This document shows, one piece after another, positions 5,004 to 5,009 of a stretch of DNA of 5,009 bases. Made by a program: the position numbers and the translations under genes. Within the stretch, counting starts at the first letter, position 1. Every line of letters starts with the position of its first letter. The notes beneath the pieces are model-generated. The model had not been told where the DNA came from. It saw only the letters and a program-made list of their open reading frames with translations, and did no database searches. This stretch comes from an uncultured delta proteobacterium (lineage in GTDB: Bacteria > RBG-13-61-14 > DRUE01). The stretch spans positions 1 through 5,009 of the forward strand of contig CAIYYW010000252.1 of NCBI GenBank assembly GCA_903930515.1, in the 5' to 3' direction.

Positions 5004-5009
5004 AATCAG

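Noticed and set aside
1-5009. CRISPR array, tRNA, rRNA, insertion sequence or phage genes
   Set aside because: No regularly spaced direct repeats, no tRNA-like cloverleaf or rRNA motifs noticed, and no transposase or integrase protein in any frame.

Overview
The window carries chromosomal metabolic genes of an uncultivated-looking, fairly GC-rich bacterium. Promoters are sigma70-like and ribosome binding sites are Shine-Dalgarno type. I cannot fix the phylum from sequence alone. The palindromic element near 4.6 kb has a core (CCTCCGAAGCTTTAGCGAAGG) that I recall from draft genomes of uncultivated phyla such as Omnitrophota and CPR bacteria. That is a memory-based hint only. I see no transposase, integrase, phage gene, CRISPR array, tRNA or rRNA.

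Left block, minus strand (1-1990): a 610-residue sodium:solute symporter (SSS) family transporter is followed, with a 4-base ATGA overlap, by the first 53 codons of a uroporphyrinogen-decarboxylase-like protein. Proteins of that superfamily include corrinoid-dependent methyltransferases. The pair looks like an uptake-plus-catabolism operon of unknown substrate.

Divergent control region (1991-2239): back-to-back promoters face away from each other. The leftward one lies so close to the symporter ATG that its transcript would have almost no leader. The rightward one gives glgC a leader of about 130 nt, rich in GGGA/TCCC arms and GGA motifs, with a possible 35-codon upstream ORF ending 6 nt before glgC.

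Right block, plus strand (2240-4564): glgC (ADP-glucose pyrophosphorylase) is followed after 57 bp by a ROK-family sugar kinase. Metabolically they fit together: sugar to sugar-6-phosphate (ROK kinase), glucose-6-P to glucose-1-P (phosphoglucomutase, not in this window), then ADP-glucose for glycogen (GlgC). A hairpin overlaps the ribosome binding site of the kinase.

Right end (4564-5003): a 111-bp imperfect inverted repeat fills the space between the kinase stop codon and a strong promoter, which drives a 66-residue winged-helix protein of the DUF2582 type. This promoter shares an unusually exact layout with the glgC promoter.

I did not find a clearly new biological system. The most useful leads are the missing Na2-site hydroxyl residues in the symporter, the GlgC regulatory-loop changes and insertion, the structured glgC leader, the matching promoter pair and the palindromic repeat.
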